A stretch of DNA of 64,000 nucleotides from Nitrosarchaeum sp. Its GTDB lineage: Archaea; Thermoproteota; Nitrososphaeria; Nitrososphaerales; Nitrosopumilaceae. Positions 38,826 to 45,716 of this stretch are shown here, in pieces. Below the pieces are notes generated by a model. That model was not told the DNA's origin and made no database searches. It was given only the letters and a program-made list of their open reading frames with translations. The stretch lies in assembly GCA_025699025.1 (NCBI GenBank), contig JAILWJ010000002.1:186001-250000 (forward strand), read 5' to 3'. Positions within the stretch are counted from its first letter, which is position 1, and each line of letters begins with the position of its first letter. A program made the position numbers and the translations under genes.

Positions 38826-39641
38826 GTGGTTTTTACAGCAAAAAATGTTGTAGCAGGATTGGGCGAGATTGGAAATCCCATCTACAGATTACTGTCAAAA
38901 CATCTGCTTTGTGTAGGTTACGACATTGACGAGTCTCTTGTTGACATAAAAAAACTACAAAAATATGCAGACGTTCCAACAAGTTTTCTCCACATTTGTA
39001 CCCCGTTTAATGAAAAGTTTGATGCAAACATTATCTCACTTTGTGAAAGATTTGCCCCTAAAGTAATTGTCATACACAGCACTGTCAGCCCAAACACGAC
39101 CAGCTTACTTCAAAAAAAATTACCAATACCAGTCATATACAGCGCAACCAGGGGGGTTCACAAAAGAATGCTCTCTGATCTCAAAAAGTACACAAAATTT
39201 TACGCTATTGAAAAGTCCGCACCAAACCAGAAATGGGCAGCTACACAATATGCAAAGATATTAAAACAATGCAACATCAAGTCAAAAAAAATGTCCAGCC
39301 CCCTCACGCTGGAGCTGGCAAAAATCATCGTAGACACCACCTACTATGGATGGCTGATTAACTATGCGCAACTAAGCAACATGATTGCAAAAAAACACGG
39401 CGTAGACTATGACGAGATGTGGCAGTTCTCCGATGAGATCCACAAGTTCCTAGGAAACAGACCAAAAATGTTCCCTGGATTCATAGGAGGTCACTGTGTT
39501 ATACCAAATCTGTCATTAATTGACGAAGAAGCGTTTTGGCAGATTGACAAAATCAACAACCTCTATGCCAAAAAAGTAAAGGATGCAAAATCGATTGCCA
39601 AAAAATATGTCAAGGGCACGCAGTCCTATGATTCTAAATAG
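38826..39641 (+). CDS. Shortened UDP-glucose/UDP-ManNAc dehydrogenase-like protein
   Basis: This 271-residue protein covers the NAD domain (VVAGLGEIGNPIYRLL) and central domain (LELAKIIVDTTYYGWLINYAQL) of nucleotide-sugar dehydrogenases. PGFIGGHCVIPN matches the catalytic-cysteine motif. The usual C-terminal UDP-binding domain of about 120 residues is missing, with no sign of a frameshift. GTG start with an AT-rich TATA about 26 bases upstream. It may oxidise a different or lipid-linked sugar, or act with a partner. Confidence 0.72.
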   Translation: MVFTAKNVVAGLGEIGNPIYRLLSKHLLCVGYDIDESLVDIKKLQKYADVPTSFLHICTPFNEKFDANIISLCERFAPKVIVIHSTVSPNTTSLLQKKLPIPVIYSATRGVHKRMLSDLKKYTKFYAIEKSAPNQKWAATQYAKILKQCNIKSKKMSSPLTLELAKIIVDTTYYGWLINYAQLSNMIAKKHGVDYDEMWQFSDEIHKFLGNRPKMFPGFIGGHCVIPNLSLIDEEAFWQIDKINNLYAKKVKDAKSIAKKYVKGTQSYDSK

Positions 39642-39684
39642 TTTGAAGGTTCATTTTAAATATGGTAGCAAGATTTCGTAAAAA

Positions 39685-40731
39685 ATGCAAGATCATACAC
39701 TTCGAACTGTTGAATGGAAAGACAACAAAGTCGTAATGATTGATCAAACAAAGCTTCCAAACCAACTTGTCTTTGTAGAGTATGATGATTTTAACCAGGT
39801 GGCTGAGGCAATCAGAACTCTGGTGGTGAGGGGAGCTCCTGCCATTGGAGTTTCGGGCGCATTTGGGCTGGCTTTGGCTGCATTGCAAAGTAAGGCATCT
39901 ACAAAAGACGAAATGATCTCAGACTTGGAAAAGGCAAGAAAGATTCTCTTTGAGACCAGACCCACTGCTGTAAATTTGGCATGGGGGTTGGACCATATCA
40001 TGAAGACTGCAAACTCTGGAGGTTCCGTAGAGCAAATCAGAGAACTTGTAATTAATGAATCCAAAAAAATGGCAGATGAAGACATACAAATAAACAAGAC
40101 CATGGGAAAAAACGGCTCTGTACTGTTTGATAATAATGACACCATAATGACTCACTGCAATGCCGGGGCTCTGGCAACTGTCGCATATGGTACTGCCTTG
40201 GGAGTAATCAGGGCAACAAAAGAAAGCGGAAAAAACATCAAAGTTATTGCAACTGAGACAAGACCAGTACAACAAGGGTCTCGACTTACAGCCTTTGAGC
40301 TAAAGCATGACGGCTTTGATGTGAGTCTGATTCCAGATACTGCGGTGGGATATGCAATGGCAAACGGTCTTGTAAACAAGGTTGTGGTGGGTGCTGATAG
40401 AATTGTAAAGACAGGACATGTCTTTAACAAAATAGGCACTTATCAGGTGGCAACAATGGCAAAACAGCACGGAATCCCATTTTATGTTGCAGCGCCATTG
40501 TCAACATTTGACATGAAAAGCGAGGCCAAGGATGTAATAATTGAGATGAGAAACGGCAAGGAGGTAACGGAAATTGGTGATAGAAAAACCGCCCCTGATG
40601 ACATTAATGTGATAAACCCGGCCTTTGACATGACTCCTCCTGAGCTGATCTCTGGAATAATAACTGAAAAAGGAGTCGCCAAGCCTCCGTACGAGGAATC
40701 TATCAAAAAATTATTTGAAGCTAATTTTTAG
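39685..40731 (+). CDS. mtnA: Methylthioribose-1-phosphate isomerase-like (MtnA/aIF2B family)
   Basis: This 348-residue protein is full length. RGAPAIGVSGAFG near residue 50, THCNAGALATVAYGTALG with the catalytic Cys, and VGADRIVKTGHVFNKIGTYQVA with the catalytic Asp are the MtnA signatures. It isomerises 5-methylthioribose-1-phosphate in methionine salvage. Ribose-1,5-bisphosphate isomerase activity is a related alternative in archaea. It is followed 37 bases later by the MIP18-PqqD fusion. Confidence 0.88.
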   Translation: MQDHTLRTVEWKDNKVVMIDQTKLPNQLVFVEYDDFNQVAEAIRTLVVRGAPAIGVSGAFGLALAALQSKASTKDEMISDLEKARKILFETRPTAVNLAWGLDHIMKTANSGGSVEQIRELVINESKKMADEDIQINKTMGKNGSVLFDNNDTIMTHCNAGALATVAYGTALGVIRATKESGKNIKVIATETRPVQQGSRLTAFELKHDGFDVSLIPDTAVGYAMANGLVNKVVVGADRIVKTGHVFNKIGTYQVATMAKQHGIPFYVAAPLSTFDMKSEAKDVIIEMRNGKEVTEIGDRKTAPDDINVINPAFDMTPPELISGIITEKGVAKPPYEESIKKLFEANF

Positions 40732-40767
40732 AAAGTTTTTATTGTTTTTCAAAGGGTTCTAAGCATT

Positions 40768-41406
40768 ATGGGTATGGTTTCTGCGCAAAAAATCGAAGAG
40801 TCACTCAAGCAGTGCATGGATCCCGAAGTCCCACTAAACATTGTAGAGATGGGACTGATCTATGGAATTGACGTTGCAGAAAACAATGACGTTAACATAA
40901 AGATGACCATGACTACAAAGGGCTGCCCGCTTCATGAGACTCTGGTATCTGATGCAACAAGGTTTGTAAAAAAAGTCCCCGGTGTAAATAATGTCAATAT
41001 AGAGATTGTGTGGGAACCGCCATGGTCGATGGATAAGATGTCCGAAGAGGCAAAGATGAAGATAAAGAATATGGGTTCTGGTATGAACACTCCTGCACCA
41101 ATCAACTATGATACTGCCTTACCTCAAGGAGTAGGAAAGCTGGTACAGCAGGAGGACGGCTCTATGGTTCTGGCAAACGAGCACGACCAGGGATTCATGG
41201 TGAACCAGGCAATAGTGGATTTCTGGAAGTCATGCAACGGTGCACGCAAAATTACCGAACTTGTGGAAATGTTTGCCAAGCAAACCGGACTGCAGAGAAA
41301 CCAGGTGGAAAAAGAAGTCATGCAGCTGCTCCAGCAACTGCGAGATGGCGGACTGATTGCAATCCCAGACCAGCCAGACACCCCAAATGTGGAATTTAGA
41401 AAGTAA
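40768..41406 (+). CDS. MIP18 (DUF59) domain fused to a PqqD-like domain
   Basis: This is a 212-residue protein. Residues 5-100 are a MIP18/SufT-type domain (CMDPEVPLNIVEMGLIYGI, MTTKGCPLHETL), known from Fe-S cluster assembly. Residues 120-205 resemble the PqqD/RRE peptide-binding fold (MVLANEHDQGFMVNQAIVDFWKSCNGARKITEL). The linker is Met-rich. It probably helps deliver Fe-S clusters to selected proteins, the PqqD part possibly recognising a target peptide. It converges with an SDR gene with no gap. Confidence 0.8.
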   Translation: MGMVSAQKIEESLKQCMDPEVPLNIVEMGLIYGIDVAENNDVNIKMTMTTKGCPLHETLVSDATRFVKKVPGVNNVNIEIVWEPPWSMDKMSEEAKMKIKNMGSGMNTPAPINYDTALPQGVGKLVQQEDGSMVLANEHDQGFMVNQAIVDFWKSCNGARKITELVEMFAKQTGLQRNQVEKEVMQLLQQLRDGGLIAIPDQPDTPNVEFRK

Positions 41407-42054
41407 CTAAAAAATATAATTCGAGTTTGCACCATCAAAATTTATCGTAACCCCTGACAGATACTTGATGTTGTTCTCAACTATTGCCTTTACAAAATTT
41501 CCAATCTCTTCGGGCTCCCCGAGTCTTTTCATGGGAAGTGATTCCTTGTATTCCTCAACGTTTGCGATTAATTCTCTTGTCCTGTCTGTGTTTATTGGCC
41601 CTGGTGCAATGTTGATGCAGCTGACATTATATTTTGCATAGTCCTTGCTTAGAATCTTGAATACCTCACTAAATGCCGCGCGATATGCCGATGATATTAC
41701 TAGTTTTGAATTTGGCTCTTTGATTACGCTTGAGCTGATCAAAAATATGTAGCCCCCGTGATTAATCTTGATGTTTTGCAAAATCATACAAAACCCCAAA
41801 AACAGCTGGTTGTGGTATCTTTTCCAGTCCTCTTCTGTAACCTCTGAGAACTGCTTTGCCTTGGGACCTCCTGTATTGAGCACAAGTATGTCTGTCTCTG
41901 GGTTGGACTTTACAAACTCCCTTACTGAATCCAGATCTGACGTGTCAATGTCTTTTTTTGATGTGGCAGTGACACTACATCCAATTGAACTCAAGGCATC
42001 GGAAATCGCCTTTCCCATACCTCTGGAGCCGCCAAGAACTATAGCATTTGTCAT
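41407..42054 (-). CDS. Short-chain dehydrogenase/reductase family protein, atypical active site
   Basis: This 215-residue classical SDR has the cofactor motif LGGSRGMGKAIS, NTGG at the usual NNAG position, and the later INIAPGPINTDR. At the catalytic YxxxK position I read AYRAAF, with Phe instead of Lys, although the Ser-Ser before it is present. The catalytic lysine may therefore be lost or shifted. Substrate unknown. It sits opposite the MIP18-PqqD gene. Confidence 0.8.
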   Translation of the reverse strand: MTNAIVLGGSRGMGKAISDALSSIGCSVTATSKKDIDTSDLDSVREFVKSNPETDILVLNTGGPKAKQFSEVTEEDWKRYHNQLFLGFCMILQNIKINHGGYIFLISSSVIKEPNSKLVISSAYRAAFSEVFKILSKDYAKYNVSCINIAPGPINTDRTRELIANVEEYKESLPMKRLGEPEEIGNFVKAIVENNIKYLSGVTINFDGANSNYIF

Positions 42055-42163
42055 GTTGTTTCCAGAAGCATTTGATAATTAAATTTCTCTAAAAAAAGAG
42101 ATTGACAAGAAATTTTAAGATGAATTCTTATGACGAAAAATAAATTACAGGAATTATCTGAAA

Positions 42164-42541
42164 ATGACTGCAATAAACTATCTATTCTATGCTGCAGCAG
42201 CTACAACTGCAATTGCAGGGATAATTCATGTTATTCTGGGAATCCCGTCAACCAACCCAAACAGCCAGATATTGTTTGTCGTAGGCGGATTGGCGCAGAT
42301 CTTCTGGGTGGTTCCAATGATTCGAAGATGGGGAACTCCTTGGTATGGTATTGGTATTGCCGGCACAATAGCATTTATTGCAATATGGGTCATTACCAGA
42401 ATTCCAGAGAACTTCATTACCGGTAGAGGTGGAAGAATAACTGACAATGGAATCCTAACCGAAACATTTCAGATTGCATTTGTTGTGCTCGTAATAACCA
42501 TTCTTGTTATGGAAAAAAGAAAACTGAAAACTAGTTTGTAG
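42164..42541 (+). CDS. Four-TM membrane protein, unknown function
   Basis: This is a 125-residue protein with four predicted membrane helices (about 5-25, 35-53, 60-80, 98-118) joined by short loops. The loop IPENFITGRGGRITDNGILTE holds most polar residues. No known family is recognised. The C-terminus overlaps the end of the gene on the other strand by 11 bases. Confidence 0.65.
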   Translation: MTAINYLFYAAAATTAIAGIIHVILGIPSTNPNSQILFVVGGLAQIFWVVPMIRRWGTPWYGIGIAGTIAFIAIWVITRIPENFITGRGGRITDNGILTETFQIAFVVLVITILVMEKRKLKTSL

Positions 42542-42833
42542 GGTTCATCATCGCAGCACGTTCCTTGACTTTTTGATCAACTAGTGCATTGACATATTGG
42601 CCAGGCTCTGCCTGACAGTCTCCAATGTTTACTGAATACCCGTCCAGTGTTTCGGCAATACATCCAGATTCCGTAACTGCGATTATCTTTACCATCTCCA
42701 TGGTCTCTGCAGGTGCAGTATAGTACATCAGGTATGCAAACAGAGAGACTCCAATTGCTGCCAGAACGCCAGATATTATCACTATTGATTTTACCTGAGA
42801 TCCTTTACCTTCCTTTGATCCTATTGCAGACAT
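42531..42833 (-). CDS. Single-TM small protein with periplasm-facing domain
   Basis: This 100-residue protein has a short basic N-terminus, one membrane helix (about 15-38) and an outer domain with two cysteines (ESGCIAE ... IGDCQAE) that could form a disulfide. I do not recognise the family. The ATG at 42833 is the only sensible start. Confidence 0.6.
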   Translation of the reverse strand: MSAIGSKEGKGSQVKSIVIISGVLAAIGVSLFAYLMYYTAPAETMEMVKIIAVTESGCIAETLDGYSVNIGDCQAEPGQYVNALVDQKVKERAAMMNPTN

Positions 42834-42956
42834 TTCTCAAAAATACCATGAACTCTTTGGATAAAAAGTAGACGGACGTTTCTCAAACTAAAAACAACTT
42901 TTTTACCTTGGCAATAGCTTTTGCTGGATTTATTGTATTGTATAAAAAAATTGCTG

Positions 42957-43103
42957 CTAACTAAATAAACCGCTAGCAACAAGATATGCACCTGCACCCA
43001 TTCCTATTACTGCACCTATTCCCATGCAGATAAGGTCAAATTTTACGACCTTTTTGAATGGAGCATGCACCATTTTGTCCCAGTTTGAGATTTCTGTTTC
43101 CAT
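42957..43103 (-). CDS. 48-residue single-TM protein
   Basis: A short frame runs METEISNWDKMVHAPFKK, then a Gly/Ala-rich membrane helix (about 22-44), and ends VASGLFS. The strong hydrophobic helix and clean codon use support a real small membrane protein. It belongs to a cluster of tiny membrane and zinc proteins between 42.1 and 44.4 kb. Function unknown. Confidence 0.5.
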   Translation of the reverse strand: METEISNWDKMVHAPFKKVVKFDLICMGIGAVIGMGAGAYLVASGLFS

Positions 43104-43209
43104 GATTGTGATTATAGTTTGTTATTCATGGTATGTGGTGCACACCAGTGATTACTGGTAAGCTGAACATATGACCAACGTATATGATTATTAACAACAC
43201 AGACAATCC

Positions 43210-43272
43210 ATGCGAGAACATAGATTCCCTAGACCAGAACATTATTGTGATTTTTTCACAATGTTCTCGCAT
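43210..43272 (+). promoter_or_regulatory. Nested inverted repeats, possible two-state RNA leader
   Basis: ATGCGAGAACAT (43210-43221) is exactly complementary to ATGTTCTCGCAT (43261-43272). The right arm can instead pair with an inner GAACATT...GTGA segment (43237-43250, 3-base bulge) around a T-rich loop. The two folds exclude each other. The element ends 13 bases before the ATG of a 37-residue membrane protein. Confidence 0.45.
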
Positions 43273-43285
43273 AAAGGGGAAGGCA

Positions 43286-43399
43286 ATGACTCACACTAAA
43301 CAGATGTATCGGCATTCAATGCCAAGACATGCAAAATCATACTATGGCATATATGGATTTGCCATATTCTGCATTGCAATACTCTCATTGGTATTTTAG
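43286..43399 (+). CDS. 37-residue single-TM protein
   Basis: A short frame starts MTHTKQMYRHSMPRHAKSYY and ends with a membrane helix (IYGFAIFCIAILSLVF). A longer frame from 43184 exists but would run through the inverted repeat, so I prefer this ATG, which follows a GGGGAAGG purine run. It abuts the next zinc-ribbon gene directly. Function unknown. Confidence 0.5.
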   Translation: MTHTKQMYRHSMPRHAKSYYGIYGFAIFCIAILSLVF

Positions 43400-43408
43400 G
43401 TGGATACC

Positions 43409-43612
43409 ATGCGAGTAGACAGCTGTAGAAACTGCGGTAATCAGATCAGCATCAAAAAACATTGCAAAGTATGCCATCAACCAGTGCAACTACAATGTGA
43501 AAACTGCCAAAAATTTCTAGACGATCCGGTTCATTCTGTTTGTAATCAGACACAAGAAACACATTTGGAAGAAATGACTGGCAATGTCATTGACTATAAA
43601 CCAAGCATGTGA
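43409..43612 (+). CDS. Small double zinc-ribbon protein
   Basis: This protein has about 67 residues, starting MRVDSCRNCGNQ. Three CxxC pairs (CRNC, CKVC, CENC) within 40 residues, with a further His and Cys, suggest one or two treble-clef zinc sites. A GTG three codons upstream is an alternative start. It is probably co-transcribed with the 37-residue membrane protein. Function unknown, possibly nucleic-acid or protein binding. Confidence 0.6.
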   Translation: MRVDSCRNCGNQISIKKHCKVCHQPVQLQCENCQKFLDDPVHSVCNQTQETHLEEMTGNVIDYKPSM

Positions 43613-43739
43613 TATTGTCTTTCAACCACATCATTTTACAAATAATCTCCAGTGTGATCATTTTTCATACTGTGATTCAAAAATAGCATGCCACAAATTG
43701 TAATCTATTCCTATAATATTGATGACACTACTAGTACTC

Positions 43740-44102
43740 ATGAGTCAAACACTCGTAGAATCAAGGCATCCTGAGCCCGTAACAAATCTGGTTGAAAGAC
43801 TACCAGTAAAAGAAGGCGTAAAACTTTTCAAAAGCCAAACAACTTGGGAGGATCTAAGGGGGTTGTCTTGGTTGTTTTTAGAAGACTGGGGATGCTACGA
43901 TGAATAGTCTAAAGGAACTGCATCTGGACTTGGAGATTGCGTGGTATTGGGCTATGAGCAAACACCAACAGTCACTGAGAAATTCAAATCAATCCCAAAG
44001 AAAAGAACTGCTCATGGTCAATCACCGCTAGGAGGAATTGGTTTGAAAACATATCTCCAAAAAACCAAGTTTGGAAAATGGCCAAAACTTGCATTTTCCT
44101 AA
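43740..44102 (+). pseudogene. Small protein gene interrupted by an in-frame TAG
   Basis: From ATG 43740 (about 25 bases after a TATAAT box at 43712-43717) the frame encodes 55 residues (MSQTLVESRHPEP ... LEDWGCYDE), then TAG at 43905-43907. The same frame continues without another stop for 64 codons (SKGTASGLGDCVVLGYEQ ... WPKLAFS) to TAA at 44100. Both parts have protein-like composition, so the simplest reading is a recent nonsense mutation of a gene of about 120 codons. Readthrough is the alternative. The family is not recognised. Confidence 0.55.
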
Positions 44103-44146
44103 ACTGTCTGATTTACCATTAAATCATAATGGTATTATTGGAAACT

Positions 44147-44386
44147 CTAGATTTCCTTAATTTCTGAAATCGTCCCTTGAACAGAATCCATCTTTATGAT
44201 TGCCTTTTTCTCATCCCATCCCAACGCAACGTACCAGTCCCCTGAATCATCATCGTATTTTGTCTCCAGCGTCTGGATGGCCTCCGGATTTGTATTGTAT
44301 TTTTTTGCAATTCCTGATACTGCCAACGCAACTGCGTCTCTTTCCTTTTCAAGTCTTCTCTTCATCAGACCAATGCCGGGATTCAT
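44147..44386 (-). CDS. Small charged protein, unknown function
   Basis: This 79-residue soluble protein has a basic helical start (MKRRLEKERDAVALAVSGIAKKY) followed by a short beta-rich part (GDWYVALGWDEKKAIIKMDSV). The true start may be the internal Met at residue 8. Composition and codon use look coding. No family recognised. Confidence 0.55.
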   Translation of the reverse strand: MNPGIGLMKRRLEKERDAVALAVSGIAKKYNTNPEAIQTLETKYDDDSGDWYVALGWDEKKAIIKMDSVQGTISEIKEI

Positions 44387-44506
44387 GTCTTTCCTAGATT
44401 CTTTATTCTAAATATAGTTACTTGATAAAATTACCCTCCTAGTTCAATTTTTCTAATTGATAAATTTACAATATTTCAAATACCTCGTTTTTGCAGATCA
44501 TACAAA

Positions 44507-45100
44507 ATGAAGCTCATCTCAAGATTTTCAAACTCTATTATAACAAAAAGTACCACACTCATTTCATTTGTTTCGGTTCTTGCAGTGCTGGGGCCTGTAA
44601 TTACAGTCTCTGGAGGTTTTTGGGATGCAATATCTCATCTTCTAAAAGAACCTGAACTATTCTGGACTATTCAACACATTACGGTTTACTTTGGAGTTTC
44701 TCTAATATCATGTGCCGCAATAACTGGCATGGTAATTTTACGAAAAAATTCTCTTCAAGGTTCTCTTAATGTTGGGATCAAACTAGTTGTTGTTGGTGCT
44801 GTAATCCAATTGGTTTCTGGCTTTGGCGATTCTCTATCCCATGAGGTGTATGGAATTGACGGTTTGATCTCCTGGTCCCATCAGCCACTAGAGATTGGTC
44901 TGGTTTTAGCGTCACTGGGTGGATTTTTAATTCTAAAAAACAGAGAGCACACAAAACTCAAAGTACTGATACCGTTTTCCATAGTTTCATTTATCTTCTT
45001 TACAACGTGGCTTGCATTCAATTTTGTACTGATACTTGGTCATACCATCCAGTGCATTCCCGTTTATCAGATATTCTCATCAGGCTGTGCAATTTTGTAA
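44507..45100 (+). CDS. Five-TM membrane protein with paired Asp/His motifs
   Basis: This is a 197-residue protein with five membrane helices. Polar residues repeat at helix ends: FWDAISH after helix 1, FGDSLSH after helix 3, and SWSHQPLE before helix 4. Such D-x2-SH pairs could bind metal in the membrane. I know no family name. The 3' end overlaps the convergent gene by 34 bases. Confidence 0.65.
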   Translation: MKLISRFSNSIITKSTTLISFVSVLAVLGPVITVSGGFWDAISHLLKEPELFWTIQHITVYFGVSLISCAAITGMVILRKNSLQGSLNVGIKLVVVGAVIQLVSGFGDSLSHEVYGIDGLISWSHQPLEIGLVLASLGGFLILKNREHTKLKVLIPFSIVSFIFFTTWLAFNFVLILGHTIQCIPVYQIFSSGCAIL

Positions 45101-45555
45101 TTTTTTAGCTTCATGTATGATGCAAAAATTATCAGCAATGCACCTGCCAACACCATGATTCCAGATGGAATCATGTTTTGAGAATTTGTGCTTCCAAACT
45201 CTACTTGTACATTAATTGAATTCTCTCCAACATTTGTAATCTTTACCGTGTATTTCTCAGAGTTTTCATAGTCAAAATAACCCACTGACATCTTTGTATT
45301 GATGCTTTCTTCTGATATCACATTGCCTTTTGCATCTAATATTTGGACAAATACCAAATCTCCAGCAAATTCTGGCATGAAAACTTTGTAATACCCGATA
45401 TCACTCCCTGCAAAATCATGACTTATGCCGTAGGAGTTTGTCGACTCTAGCAAAAACTCTTCTGAAATCCTGTTGCCTTCAAGAAATACAACTGCAATCC
45501 ATATCATTCCTGCAATGCTGAGAATGATTCCTATTTTGAGCAAAGAAATTTTCAA
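45067..45555 (-). CDS. Membrane-anchored beta-rich outer protein, unknown function
   Basis: This 162-residue protein has a membrane helix at the N-terminus (about 8-25), a central beta-rich domain (YYKVFMPEFAGDLVFVQILDAKG ... YTVKITNVGENSINVQVEF) and a second helix near residues 132-150. The layout suggests an extracellular emp24/C2-like beta domain held at both ends. TTG start. No family recognised with confidence. Confidence 0.6.
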   Translation of the reverse strand: MKISLLKIGIILSIAGMIWIAVVFLEGNRISEEFLLESTNSYGISHDFAGSDIGYYKVFMPEFAGDLVFVQILDAKGNVISEESINTKMSVGYFDYENSEKYTVKITNVGENSINVQVEFGSTNSQNMIPSGIMVLAGALLIIFASYMKLKNYKIAQPDENI

Positions 45556-45598
45556 TTCACATTGTCTGAAAATTATTTGCCTAATAAGATAATCTAAA

Positions 45599-45672
45599 GG
45601 GCTCGGAGGGCTTCGATCCCTCGACCTGTCGGTTCGAAGCCGACCGCACTATCCAGACTGTGCTACGAGTCC
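45599..45672 (-). tRNA. tRNA-Arg (anticodon UCG) with non-standard features
   Basis: The minus-strand cloverleaf has anticodon stem GTCGG/CCGAC with loop CTTCGAA (anticodon TCG), D arm GCAC/GTGC, and T arm GAGGG/CCCTC. A20 of Arg identity is present. Oddities: the acceptor has an A3-C70 mismatch, the T loop reads ATCGAAG so base 54 is A not T, and the following base would give U73. No encoded CCA and no intron. It is probably functional but worth checking. Confidence 0.85.
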
Positions 45673-45716
45673 AAACAAGTAAGAATTTAACAGGCCTAAA
45701 TATCTGTCTAGATACT

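Noticed and set aside
39744-40439. Several open frames antisense to the MtnA-like gene
   Set aside because: All lie opposite a full-length conserved enzyme and are antisense by-products of its codon use.
43184-43285. N-terminal extension of the 37-residue membrane protein
   Set aside because: It would encode an unlikely sequence across the inverted repeat; ATG 43286 has a purine-rich stretch before it.
43905-43907. TAG read as pyrrolysine
   Set aside because: No pylT, pylS or Pyl-dependent methyltransferase context is visible and the lineage is not known to use it; a nonsense mutation is simpler.
45660-45716. Upstream start for the aminotransferase
   Set aside because: It falls in or next to the tRNA-Arg gene; TTG 45717 gives the expected family N-terminus.
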